A stretch of DNA of 24,486 nucleotides. It comes from Candidatus Falkowiibacteriota bacterium (GTDB lineage Bacteria > Patescibacteriota > Patescibacteriia > Patescibacteriales > UBA12465). The translations under genes were made by a program, and so were the position numbers. Location of the stretch: contig CAIMEI010000077.1 in assembly GCA_903839955.1 (NCBI GenBank), positions 1-24,486 of the forward strand, given 5' to 3'. Of the stretch, positions 7,204-14,296 are shown piece by piece; the first letter of the stretch is position 1, and every line of letters starts with the position of its first letter. A model generated the notes under the pieces. That model saw nothing but the letters and a program-made list of their open reading frames with translations. It searched no databases and was not told the DNA's origin.

Positions 7204-7752
7204 TTAGCGTTCGGGCTCCTGGGCGGCTAAAAATTCGCTTAGCGCTGGGTTGTTGCGCAGAGCCTCATAGTTGGGCAGGTCTTCCAGGCGGCTGAGTCCC
7301 AAAAATTTCACAAACTCCAGGCTAGCACTATAGAGATTTTCATTTTTACTGCGCTCAAACTTTTCCTCAATCAAACCGCGGAGCAACAAGTTGCGGATAA
7401 TCAAACTGCAATTCACGCCGCGAATCCGCTCCAGGTCAAACTTGGAAATTGGACCGCGATAGGCGATGATGGTCAAAGCTTCCAGGCTGGGCTGAGTCAA
7501 CTCGCCAGCGGTTTCGTTCTGGAGGAACTTTTTGATCACCTCGGCGTTATCCGGCGCGCTCGCTAGCTGGTACTTGTCCGCCTGAGCAATGATGCGCAAA
7601 CCGCGCTCTTCGCGTTCATAGCTGTCCGCCAAGGCTCTCAGGGCGCTTTCTATTTCTTGAGCCGGTGCTCCTAGCAAATTATTCAGCTCTTTCAAGCTCA
7701 AGGGCTTGGCGGCCACCAAAAGCAGGGATTCTAATTGAGATTGGAGGTTCAT
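7204..7752 (-). CDS. scpB: Chromosome segregation and condensation protein ScpB
   Basis: ScpB is the winged-helix (kite) partner of the ScpA kleisin in the bacterial SMC condensin. The 182-aa chain has the two tandem winged-helix domains. The first covers about residues 1-75 (LESLLLVAAKPLSLKELNNLLG). The second starts at about 88 with the family signature LTQPSLEALTIIAYRGPISKFDLERIRGVN. The length is normal. It lies six bases after scpA, the common arrangement. SMC itself is not in the window. Confidence 0.94.
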   Translation of the reverse strand: MNLQSQLESLLLVAAKPLSLKELNNLLGAPAQEIESALRALADSYEREERGLRIIAQADKYQLASAPDNAEVIKKFLQNETAGELTQPSLEALTIIAYRGPISKFDLERIRGVNCSLIIRNLLLRGLIEEKFERSKNENLYSASLEFVKFLGLSRLEDLPNYEALRNNPALSEFLAAQEPER

Positions 7753-7758
7753 GGAATT

Positions 7759-8487
7759 TTAGGAATTAATAATTTTTTCTTCGGGAACCAAGTGGATTTC
7801 TCCAAATAGTTCATCTTGTTCAAAAAATACTTCACGCTGCTTGGCTAGCTCTAAAACGGCGAGAAAATTAACGATCAATTCAGTCCGCGTCTTAAAGCTT
7901 TTGAGCAGTTTGGAAAAATTAACGCGCAGGCGGTCTTTCACGAGATTGCGGATGCTAATAATCCGCTCATCGATGCTGATTTTCGGTTCCAGAAATTTTT
8001 CTTCCAGCTTTTTGATGACGGGCTTTAATTTGGCAATCACGCGGGCAAAACAATCGGCCAGAATGTCGGCCGTGAGCTTGGCTGGCGGATAAAAACCGGG
8101 GTTGAGGGCGGAGCGATTTTTGCTCGGCATGGCCGGCGTGAACAGCGGTCTTCCCTGGGCAATTATTTCTTTAATCTTTTCGCTGGCGTCAATGAATTCT
8201 TTATACATCCGCAATTGGCGCTCTAAATTTAAAGCATCTTGCTCCTCTTCCTCTAAAACTAAATATGGCAAAAGTGCCTTGGATTTGATGTAGAGCAATT
8301 TGGCGGCAATCACCAAAAAGTCCGCCAATTCTTCGGAATCAATGTTTTCCGCCTGCTCCACGTAAGCCAAAAACTGATCGGCGATTTTCGCTAAAGCAAT
8401 TTCGGTGATATCCATTTTCTCCGCTTCAATCAGCTGGAGGAGAATGCCGAGCGGTCCTTCAAATTGTTCGGTCTTAAAATCCACCAT
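7759..8487 (-). CDS. scpA: Chromosome segregation and condensation protein ScpA (kleisin)
   Basis: ScpA bridges the SMC heads in condensin and carries ScpB. The 242-aa protein opens with the family signature FEGPLGILLQLIEAEKMDITEIALAKIADQFLAYV, starting near residue 9. It continues with SEELADFLVIAAKLLYIKSKALLP (about 50-75) and ends in a winged-helix C-terminal domain (LAVLELAKQREVFFEQDELFGEI). The usual residue after FEGPL is D (FEGPLDLLL); here it is G, a mild change. It starts five bases after the DUF5671 gene and runs straight into scpB, so the two partners are co-expressed. Confidence 0.94.
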   Translation of the reverse strand: MVDFKTEQFEGPLGILLQLIEAEKMDITEIALAKIADQFLAYVEQAENIDSEELADFLVIAAKLLYIKSKALLPYLVLEEEEQDALNLERQLRMYKEFIDASEKIKEIIAQGRPLFTPAMPSKNRSALNPGFYPPAKLTADILADCFARVIAKLKPVIKKLEEKFLEPKISIDERIISIRNLVKDRLRVNFSKLLKSFKTRTELIVNFLAVLELAKQREVFFEQDELFGEIHLVPEEKIINS

Positions 8488-8492
8488 AAAAG

Positions 8493-9410
8493 CTATCTTA
8501 CAATCGTTGTCACTGGTACGGCGCGCGGATTAAAAATCGTGCCGCTCACACATTGATGGCCGATGGCGTGCACTTTAGCGTCCGGTGAAGCATATTGATT
8601 CTCAACGTGGTTATCCGTGCGGAAAGTGGCGCAGAATTCAAAAGTGCTGGTCGCCGTTTTGTGATATTCAATCGGCTGTTTATTGGCCGGGTCAATTAGA
8701 CTATTTTCACTCAAGAAAACGCCCGGTTCGGCTTTGACTTGCGCCAAAGTATCGGGCAAAATACCGTGATTATTCCAATAGGTATTCACCGCACTTTCAA
8801 TCACGCCCATGTTGCTGATGACGTTCTGGTCCAGGCGGCGATTTCTGGCGACGGTCGGCGATTCAATGAAAAACCAGGCAGAAATAAAAGCGGCCAGCAC
8901 CAAAGCCAGCGAAGCGTAGAAAAAGATTCGCAAAACTATTATTTTTCCGCTGAATTTCTCTCTTTTCACTTCATAGAAATAATAAGCAAAAATCGTTCCG
9001 GAAATCACGAACATGGCCAGCGCTTTCAAGATGAAACTGGCGGTTAGTTCGCCAGACAAGAAATTATTAATCACACCAATAAATACGCCCAAAAGAACCA
9101 GGGAAGAAACCAGCAGAATAAAATAGGTCAGCCAGCGGCGAATACCTGATTCCTTGTCCAGCTCGCCTTTTTTCAAGCCGCGATTGATCAAATGGACGGT
9201 GACATAAAAAATCGGCGTCGCAATCAGAAGCGCGGAAATCGCGAACTTCAAAGCGCCGTCGTCGCTGGTGCCGTAGTTTACTAAAACATCGGCGATGCTT
9301 TTATCAATAATGCCAAAAACAATCAGGCCCACGGAAATGGCCACGAAAATCAAAGCCGCCAAAGAAAGCAAATAGTAGAAAGCATACTTGGCGTTTGAGT
9401 GGTTAGACAT
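8493..9410 (-). CDS. DUF5671 membrane protein with pilin-like C-terminal domain
   Basis: The start was moved inward to the ATG at 9410 (MSNHSNAKYAF); the longer frame would run into the end of aspS. The 305-aa protein has an N-terminal bundle of five or so membrane helices (about residues 10-200), matching DUF5671. An extracytoplasmic part follows (about 205-305): RRLDQNVISNMGVIESAVNTYWNNHGILPDTL. The N-terminal half of that part, with its AVNTYWNNHGILP stretch and the later LIDPANKQPIEYH, resembles the globular heads of type II pseudopilins, which bind calcium near that site. The function is unknown; a surface or envelope role is inferred. It lies between aspS and scpA with gaps of 11 and five bases. 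Confidence 0.75.
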   Translation of the reverse strand: MSNHSNAKYAFYYLLSLAALIFVAISVGLIVFGIIDKSIADVLVNYGTSDDGALKFAISALLIATPIFYVTVHLINRGLKKGELDKESGIRRWLTYFILLVSSLVLLGVFIGVINNFLSGELTASFILKALAMFVISGTIFAYYFYEVKREKFSGKIIVLRIFFYASLALVLAAFISAWFFIESPTVARNRRLDQNVISNMGVIESAVNTYWNNHGILPDTLAQVKAEPGVFLSENSLIDPANKQPIEYHKTATSTFEFCATFRTDNHVENQYASPDAKVHAIGHQCVSGTIFNPRAVPVTTIVR

Positions 9411-9421
9411 ACGATTAATGG

Positions 9422-10735
9422 TTAAGGATTTAGTCTTTTTACATCGCGAGGCAGAAAACAAGCCTCTTTGATGCTAGCAAGGTCTAATAATTTCATAATG
9501 ATACGTGCCGGACCGATGCCGACGCCGCCGTGCGCCGGACAACCGAAACGGAAGAAGTCCAAATAGTCGTGCAGCTCCTCCAAGTTCATCCCTTTTTCGA
9601 TGGCTTGTTTTTCCAGAACCTCAATGCGGTGTTCGCGCTGGGCGCCGGTGGTAATTTCCACGCCGCGATAGAGAAGATCGAAACTCTTGGTGAGATTATT
9701 GTCGTCTTCGTGGCGCATGTGATAGAAAGGTCGGGCTTCAACTGGCCAATCGGTTAAAAACAAGAAATCACAGCCGGTTTCCTCTTTGGCCAAACGAGAA
9801 ATTTCCCGCTCTTCTTCTGGCGAAACGTCGTGGTCTTTCTCACTCTTCACACCAATCGCCGCTAATTTTTCTTTGGCCAGTTTCAAGCTCCAGCGCGGAA
9901 AAGGTGCGCTGGGCAATTCAATTTCAATCGGCAAATTGGCCGCTTGCAAACGCTCAAAACCGGCGATGAGCATTTTTTCTTCGGCGGCCATGATGTCTTC
10001 ATGTGAACTGATGTTGGCAATTTCAAAATCCCAGCCGGTGAATTCGGTGACGTGGCGGGTGGTAAAGGAAGCTTCGGCGCGAAAAACAGTGCCGACCATG
10101 AAAACTTTTTCCATCCCCGCGGCCATGGCCATTTGCTTGTAGAACTGCGGCGATTGAGAAAGATAGGCCTTGCGGTCAAAATATTTCACTTCAAAAACTT
10201 CCGCGCCCGTTTCACTGGAAGTATTCATGAAACAGGGCGTATAGATCTGTAAAAAATTGTTATCTAAAAAATAGTCGCGGCAACCAACCTCTAGTTGCGT
10301 CCAAACTTGAAAAACCAAACGGTGTTCAGGCTTGCGCAAATCCAGCCAGCGGTAGTCCAAGCGCAAATCCAAGCTCGCTTCATTTTCAATCTTTTGCATT
10401 ACTGGAATCGGTAATTGCTCAGCGGATTTGGTGACAAGCGTCGCCTCAGAAACCGATAATTCATAGTCCTTCGGCGCCTCTTCCTGGCCTTTTTTGGCTG
10501 GCTTTTCTTTGAGCTCGCCAGTCACTTCTAGGTAACTTTCGATATTCAAATTCTCGGCCACCGCGAAAGCAGCCGGAGCGAGCGCGGCCTCAAAAACCAG
10601 TTGCATAATGCCACTCGCATCTCGTAAATCAACAAAAGCCAGCTCTTTTTTGAGCCGGAGATTATGGACGAAACCGGCGACCGTGACGGCGCCTTGCGCT
10701 TGTTTTTTAGCCTCAGAAATGGCAATGATTGACAT
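9422..10735 (-). CDS. aspS: Aspartyl-tRNA synthetase, archaeal/short type
   Basis: This class II synthetase charges tRNA with aspartate. The N-terminal OB fold (about residues 16-105, VTVAGFVHNLRLKKELAFVDLRD) binds the anticodon. The catalytic core has SSETGAEVFEVKYF, SQSPQFYKQM, motif 2 (VFRAE 217-221, TRHVTEF 226-232) and motif 3 (GVGIGPARIIMKLL, about 403-416). At 437 aa it lacks the GAD insertion that makes typical bacterial AspRS about 590 aa, so it belongs to the archaeal-like class. Such enzymes are often non-discriminating and also make Asp-tRNA(Asn). His24 in the OB fold fits that, but it is inference. It is the first gene of a seven-gene run and has a promoter about 50 bases upstream. 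Confidence 0.94.
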   Translation of the reverse strand: MSIIAISEAKKQAQGAVTVAGFVHNLRLKKELAFVDLRDASGIMQLVFEAALAPAAFAVAENLNIESYLEVTGELKEKPAKKGQEEAPKDYELSVSEATLVTKSAEQLPIPVMQKIENEASLDLRLDYRWLDLRKPEHRLVFQVWTQLEVGCRDYFLDNNFLQIYTPCFMNTSSETGAEVFEVKYFDRKAYLSQSPQFYKQMAMAAGMEKVFMVGTVFRAEASFTTRHVTEFTGWDFEIANISSHEDIMAAEEKMLIAGFERLQAANLPIEIELPSAPFPRWSLKLAKEKLAAIGVKSEKDHDVSPEEEREISRLAKEETGCDFLFLTDWPVEARPFYHMRHEDDNNLTKSFDLLYRGVEITTGAQREHRIEVLEKQAIEKGMNLEELHDYLDFFRFGCPAHGGVGIGPARIIMKLLDLASIKEACFLPRDVKRLNP

Positions 10736-10794
10736 AAAATAAAAATTTCAGCCGAAATGAACGGCCTTTTTAAGCTTTTTCCCTTTACCCCCTA

Positions 10795-10823
10795 ATTTTA
10801 TCGCATTTCCGGGCTTTGAGCAA
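10795..10823 (-). promoter_or_regulatory. Sigma-70 promoter of the aspS run
   Basis: On the minus strand TTGCTC (10818-10823, three of six) and TAAAAT (10795-10800, five of six) are separated by 17 bases. Transcription would start near 10788, leaving a leader of about 53 bases that contains a small GCCG/CGGC stem. The promoter lies just past the terminator of the secreted gene pair. Confidence 0.45.
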
Positions 10824-10834
10824 GGCGCAAAAGA

Positions 10835-10885
10835 CCAAAGAAAAAAGAAAAAGAGCCTTATTCGTTTTATTGAGTAAGGCTCTTT
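10835..10885 (-). terminator. Intrinsic terminator of the secreted gene pair
   Basis: An 11-bp perfect stem AAAGAGCCTTA/TAAGGCTCTTT (10850-10860 with 10875-10885) is followed on the minus strand by a long T-rich tract (10835-10849). It sits about 15 bases past the stop codon of the 146-aa secreted protein. It is a strong terminator. Confidence 0.85.
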
Positions 10886-10899
10886 GGGAGACACAGAGG

Positions 10900-11340
10900 C
10901 TAACGCCTCTTTTTGGGTGTGGATTTCTTTTCTAATTCTGGATGTCTAGCTCTGGCTTCCAAGATGCTGGTTTTGATGGGGCCCCAGATTTTTAAGGCTG
11001 TTTGCACGGCTTCAGAATGGCTTTGGCATTTTACTGCATTGCTCCAAACCTCAATCTGCCCTTTGTCGAACGAAACTATATTTGTAGCAATGTTTCTGGC
11101 CCAGTCTATTCTTAGGTGACCCGGGTCTTTTGTTGACCAGTAGATACTGTAAACCGTATCTCCCCCAAAGGCATACCATTGTGGCCCACAGCTGAGTTCT
11201 AACCCGTTAGTCAGGGCAACCGCTTCATCGCGAAGTTTTTTCTCAAAGCCTAAGGAATCTTTGACTTTAAAAGAATATTCCTTCTGACCAAAACTTGCCA
11301 GCGAAAATAATAAGCAAAATACTACTAAAACTTTTTTCAC
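10900..11340 (-). CDS. Secreted hypothetical protein, 146 aa
   Basis: I do not recognise the family. A classic signal peptide is visible (two Lys, hydrophobic core VLVVFCLLFSLASFG, likely cut before QKE at about residue 19), so the protein is exported. The mature part has two cysteines (LSCGPQW and VKCQSH) that could form a disulphide, and a strongly basic tail (KKSTPKKRR). The start codon is GTG. It overlaps the upstream gene's stop by four bases (GTGA), so translation is coupled. The stop codon falls within a small perfect hairpin (10895-10910). The signal peptide ending in FGQ looks like those of Bacteroidetes. It is followed by a strong terminator. Confidence 0.75.
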   Translation of the reverse strand: MKKVLVVFCLLFSLASFGQKEYSFKVKDSLGFEKKLRDEAVALTNGLELSCGPQWYAFGGDTVYSIYWSTKDPGHLRIDWARNIATNIVSFDKGQIEVWSNAVKCQSHSEAVQTALKIWGPIKTSILEARARHPELEKKSTPKKRR

Positions 11341-12224
11341 TTTTTAATTTTTTTTGATGATTTAACGTTCTTTTTTGTTACCAACTTCTTGGCGTCTTGA
11401 GACTTTTTCTGAAGCAATTCCTGCTCATAGACTTGGAACTTGCTCCAGATTTCTCTCAGCCTGACTCTGGCCGCCCATTGCCCTTCATAACGAGGAACCA
11501 TGGTGTGGCCAAGAGAAATGAAGCAGCTGCCAAGAGACATATTTTGGCGGATAAGCATCCTTCCCTCTTTAGCGCTAAGGCTTAGCTTGTTGGATTTTAC
11601 TTCCGGCTTAGCGGTATCACAGCGATTGAAAAGGATCTCGGTGATCGTAAAAGGTTGATCGTCGCCATAGTAACAAATGGAGAAATAATCCTTACCGTCA
11701 TTAAATCCATATCGGCCGCGACCACACTCTTTGCTGTCCAGTTTATTGGTTAAATCCTTGATCTCATCAATCCAGGATCTGATCTCCTGATCAATTTTTC
11801 CTTCACTGGCTAAACTTTTTTCCTCGCGGAAAAAATTTTCTAAAGCGGCGGATGAGATCTTAACTAATTCTGCCGCAGAAATTTCTTCGCCCGGAAAGTA
11901 GGTGGTCGCGATGACATTTTTTTGGAAATCAAAACTGGCATGACGATCGTTTAGGTCTACGTGCAGATAGTGTTTAATCGGCGCGTTGACGCCGCCCACA
12001 CTAACCGCCGAATAATAATACCCATTAGCGGCGGCATCGTAATTGCAGCTCTCTTTTTTGAAATCCGGAGCGCTCAGTTTTTGATAAACCAACCAGGCTT
12101 TAGCGATTAATGAGTCGTTTTTCACACTCAGGTCTATTTCTTGGCCCCTAGAGACAACTTTCTGCGCCACGCTGATGACAGTAACAAAAGCCGTCAAAAA
12201 AACTAAAATTATTATTTTTTTCAT
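11337..12224 (-). CDS. Secreted hypothetical protein, 295 aa
   Basis: I do not recognise the family. The ATG at 12224 is preferred (MKKIIILVFLTAFVTVISVAQ); an in-frame TTG two codons earlier is the only upstream option. The signal peptide is clear, with a hydrophobic core at residues 4-19 and likely cleavage next to VAQ. The mature protein has five cysteines, a CGRGRYGFNDGKDYFSICYYG stretch in the middle, and a lysine-rich tail (KKLVTKKNVKSSKKIKK). A long amphipathic helix is likely near residues 110-165. It is the first of two coupled genes, with a perfect consensus promoter and an 87-bp inverted repeat directly in front. These signals imply high and possibly controlled expression. Confidence 0.75.
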   Translation of the reverse strand: MKKIIILVFLTAFVTVISVAQKVVSRGQEIDLSVKNDSLIAKAWLVYQKLSAPDFKKESCNYDAAANGYYYSAVSVGGVNAPIKHYLHVDLNDRHASFDFQKNVIATTYFPGEEISAAELVKISSAALENFFREEKSLASEGKIDQEIRSWIDEIKDLTNKLDSKECGRGRYGFNDGKDYFSICYYGDDQPFTITEILFNRCDTAKPEVKSNKLSLSAKEGRMLIRQNMSLGSCFISLGHTMVPRYEGQWAARVRLREIWSKFQVYEQELLQKKSQDAKKLVTKKNVKSSKKIKK

Positions 12225-12229
12225 TACCA

Positions 12230-12316
12230 AATTATTTGTTTGTTATTATTTAATTATCTCGTCGGCAGTCGAAGTTTCCACTCCCGGCAAGATAATTAAA
12301 TAAACGCCAAATAATT
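12230..12316. repeat. 87-bp nested inverted repeat in the leader of the secreted pair
   Basis: The core (12246-12303) is a 58-base near-perfect palindrome. It has 14 perfect outer pairs (TTATTTAATTATCT with AGATAATTAAATAA), then inner pairs with only three mismatches and one G-T pair, closing on a two-base loop. An outer 9-bp repeat, AATTATTTG (12230-12238) with CAAATAATT (12308-12316), encloses it across short unpaired stretches. As RNA this would fold into one long hairpin ending six bases before the ATG at 12224. No flanking target duplication or transposase is seen. Confidence 0.85.
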
Positions 12317-12365
12317 CAAAAATGAAGGTTTTTAAAGGGCCAGTCTTTGATTAACTACGATTTTA

Positions 12366-12394
12366 ATTATATCACATTTGCGTTTCTTTGTCAA
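12366..12394 (-). promoter_or_regulatory. Perfect consensus sigma-70 promoter of the secreted pair
   Basis: On the minus strand TTGACA (12389-12394), a 17-base spacer and TATAAT (12366-12371) match the consensus at all twelve positions. A TG lies one base before the -10 box (extended -10). Transcription would start near 12359, giving a leader of about 135 bases that contains the large hairpin. This is the best promoter in the window. Confidence 0.85.
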
Positions 12395-12415
12395 TTATAT
12401 GGCGTATTTTTGGCT

Positions 12416-12455
12416 AAAAACAAATAAAAAGACGATATACTATCTACCGTCTTTT
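12416..12455 (-). terminator. Intrinsic terminator of the map-ruvX-recO-pgeF unit
   Basis: An 8-bp stem AAAAGACG/CGTCTTTT (12427-12434 with 12448-12455, 13-base loop) is followed by a T-rich tract on the minus strand. It lies 15 bases past the pgeF stop codon and just upstream of the secreted pair's promoter. Confidence 0.7.
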
Positions 12456-12469
12456 CCGCCAATTTTAGC

Positions 12470-13171
12470 TTATTTTAGGCTTATATACGCCACCATTGCC
12501 TCCACTTCATTCGGTTTATCCCGGCGCCAGGAAAAATATTTCTTATCCTCGCAGTAAGTGCACTCCGGGCTGAATTCCAGCTTTTCCCTCTCAAGACCAG
12601 CCGTCAGTAATTGCTCCATAATTATTCCAGCCAAATCGACGTAGGTCTTCCCCTCTCTATTAATAATAAATTGCGGATAGCTACTAAATTTTTCCGCCAC
12701 CTCACTTTGCACTTCAAAATGACAGGCACGCAAATGCGGCCCAACGAAAACTTGCAAATCTTTCGCCTCGCTGTGAAAATTTTTCTGAAAAGCCTGAATG
12801 GTCGCGTCAATAATCCCACCCTGCACATCGCGCCAACCGGCGTGAGCCAAGGCGATTACTTTTTTCACTGGATCATAAAAATAAATAGGTGCGCAATCGG
12901 CGACGGCAATAGACAGGGTCAGGCCTTTTTCCTGAGTGACTAAAACATCCACGCCGGCAATAATTTGTCCCGCCTCTTCTAGACCGACAACCTTGACCTG
13001 CACACCATCCGCCTGCACGGCGGAAACCATTTTTTCGGGATCTATTCCGAGAGAATTTAAAAAATTATGGCGATTAAGCGCGGTCACGTCCGGCTCGCGC
13101 GAAGACAATCTCATCTTGCCATCTTTCTTTTCGGAGAGGCCAAAAATTATTTCAGGAAAACTTTTCAGCAT
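12470..13171 (-). CDS. pgeF: PgeF/YfiH-family multicopper-type purine nucleoside phosphorylase
   Basis: The family (formerly polyphenol oxidase, LACC1-like) handles purine nucleosides and has been linked to peptidoglycan quality in E. coli. The ATG at 13171 (MLKSFPEIIFG) is preferred, since it lies one base after the recO stop; a longer frame would overlap recO by 65 bases. The 233-aa chain shows VADCAPIYFYDP (C93), ALAHAGWRDVQGG (H110), GPHLRACHFEV and CTYCEDKKYFSWRRD. The first metal-ligand His, normally in a Q-x-H-G motif, is replaced: the sequence reads Q53-A-D55-G56. The enzyme may therefore bind metal differently or have altered activity. It is the last gene of its unit. Confidence 0.88.
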   Translation of the reverse strand: MLKSFPEIIFGLSEKKDGKMRLSSREPDVTALNRHNFLNSLGIDPEKMVSAVQADGVQVKVVGLEEAGQIIAGVDVLVTQEKGLTLSIAVADCAPIYFYDPVKKVIALAHAGWRDVQGGIIDATIQAFQKNFHSEAKDLQVFVGPHLRACHFEVQSEVAEKFSSYPQFIINREGKTYVDLAGIIMEQLLTAGLEREKLEFSPECTYCEDKKYFSWRRDKPNEVEAMVAYISLK

Positions 13172-13172
13172 A

Positions 13173-13919
13173 TTATTGTTCAAAAGTAATAGTTTTAAAT
13201 CTTTCCGTGAGCGCCGCAACTTCGCGAACCAGCTCATCGCTCAGCGCCAGTCTGGCAATTTGGTAAAAGTCATGCGCCGAGAGAAAACGTAGAATTTTAA
13301 TCGCTTCCCAGGAGATGCGCGGCAAGACTTCGTGACGCTCTTGAAAAAGGCGGTCGGCGCAGGCCGGACAAACGATTCCGCCCTTCAAAGCATCAAAGCG
13401 ATTATCTTCTTCTGAGAGCGTTTTGGCGCAAACGAGACAAGTCTCCAGACGTGGCGCATAACCCAGCTCGGCCATCACCTTCCAGACAAAAGCGGCGAGA
13501 AGAATTTCACCCTTTTCCTTGCTCAAGTCAGCCACGCGGCGGTCCAAGTATTCCAAGAAGCTTTCGGTTAAAAAAAATAATTCAGCGTCCGGTTCGCCCT
13601 CTTTGGTTAACTTGTCCAAAACCGACAAGGCGGCGCCGGCATAAAATAGCCGGTTCAAATCCTGGCCGACCTTGAGGCGGGAATCCAAAGAACGCGCCGC
13701 CCCGAGATAATCGCGGCGACCCTTAATGATCATTGCTTCAATTAAAGAAAAAGGTTCGATGTGACCGGCTAGTTTGGAGGCCGGGCGCTCTGCGCCGCGC
13801 ACCACCAAATTGAGCTTACCGAAGTCGCGGGTATAAAGAACGACCGCACGATCATATTCCTTGAACGGGCGGCGTTTAATGACTATTCCGAGGGTGTTTT
13901 TAGTTTCTTCCTTGGGCAT
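13173..13919 (-). CDS. recO: DNA repair protein RecO
   Basis: RecO helps load RecA onto SSB-coated DNA in the RecFOR pathway. The N-terminal OB fold is recognisable (residues about 8-75, GIVIKRRPFKEYDRAVVLYTRDFGKLNLVVRGA). The helical C-terminal domain follows, with a zinc finger whose ligands are C161, C164, C184 and C187 (TCLVCAKTL and IVCPACADRL). The 248-aa length is normal. The start overlaps the end of ruvX by 20 bases, so the two recombination genes are coupled. Confidence 0.92.
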   Translation of the reverse strand: MPKEETKNTLGIVIKRRPFKEYDRAVVLYTRDFGKLNLVVRGAERPASKLAGHIEPFSLIEAMIIKGRRDYLGAARSLDSRLKVGQDLNRLFYAGAALSVLDKLTKEGEPDAELFFLTESFLEYLDRRVADLSKEKGEILLAAFVWKVMAELGYAPRLETCLVCAKTLSEEDNRFDALKGGIVCPACADRLFQERHEVLPRISWEAIKILRFLSAHDFYQIARLALSDELVREVAALTERFKTITFEQ

Positions 13920-14295
13920 CTAAGTAATTTTGAAGAATGAGGGCGGCGGCAATTTCGTCGCGGCCAGCGGTCATTTTTTTGTGGCCACCGAGCGCATCGG
14001 CTGCCTTGCTGGACAAGCGTTCGTCGATTTCAATAATTGGCAAAGCTATTTCTTTTTGGAGAGCGCTTAAAAAATCGAGGTAGCCGGCTGTGAGCGGCAA
14101 ATCCTGGTCGCCGGACATTTTTTCCGGCCGGCCGATAATAATTTCGTCAATTTCTTCGGCCTGAATAATCGCCAAAATCTCCGCCAAAGAGGCGGCGGTT
14201 TTGAAGGGCAAGGCCATTTTCGTTTCGGTGTCGCCAGTGGCTAGCCCGAGACGTTTTTCGCCCCAATCAATTCCTAAATATTTTTTTTCTTCCAT
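13900..14295 (-). CDS. ruvX: Putative pre-16S rRNA nuclease / Holliday junction resolvase, YqgF family
   Basis: This is an RNase H-like nuclease; the family processes the 5' end of 16S rRNA and was also proposed as a Holliday junction resolvase. The 131-aa chain has the family motifs: the first catalytic Asp in LGIDWGEKRLGLA (D9), IIIGRPEKMSG in the middle, EIDERLSSKAAD, and the final Asp in AGRDEIAAALILQNYLD. It begins one base after the map stop and overlaps recO by 20 bases. All key acidic residues are present. Confidence 0.92.
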   Translation of the reverse strand: MEEKKYLGIDWGEKRLGLATGDTETKMALPFKTAASLAEILAIIQAEEIDEIIIGRPEKMSGDQDLPLTAGYLDFLSALQKEIALPIIEIDERLSSKAADALGGHKKMTAGRDEIAAALILQNYLDAQGRN

Positions 14296-14296
14296 A

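Noticed and set aside
9411..9461. Longer start for the DUF5671 protein, overlapping the end of aspS.
   Set aside because: The extra residues (MFSASRCKKTKSLTINR) are polar, do not look like the family start, and are explained by aspS codons in another frame.
10895..10914. Plus-strand hairpin AGAGGC-TAAC-GCCTCT followed by TTTT, resembling a terminator.
   Set aside because: No plus-strand gene lies upstream of it. It overlaps the stop codon of the minus-strand secreted protein gene, and its T-run is explained by AAA/AAG lysine codons.
12230..12316. The palindrome as a transposon end or IS element.
   Set aside because: No transposase gene, no second matching terminal repeat and no target-site duplication were seen.
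12230..12316. The palindrome as an intrinsic terminator.
   Set aside because: On neither strand is it followed by a proper T-run at the stem base; the stem is A/T-rich at its foot, and on the minus strand it leads directly into a start codon.
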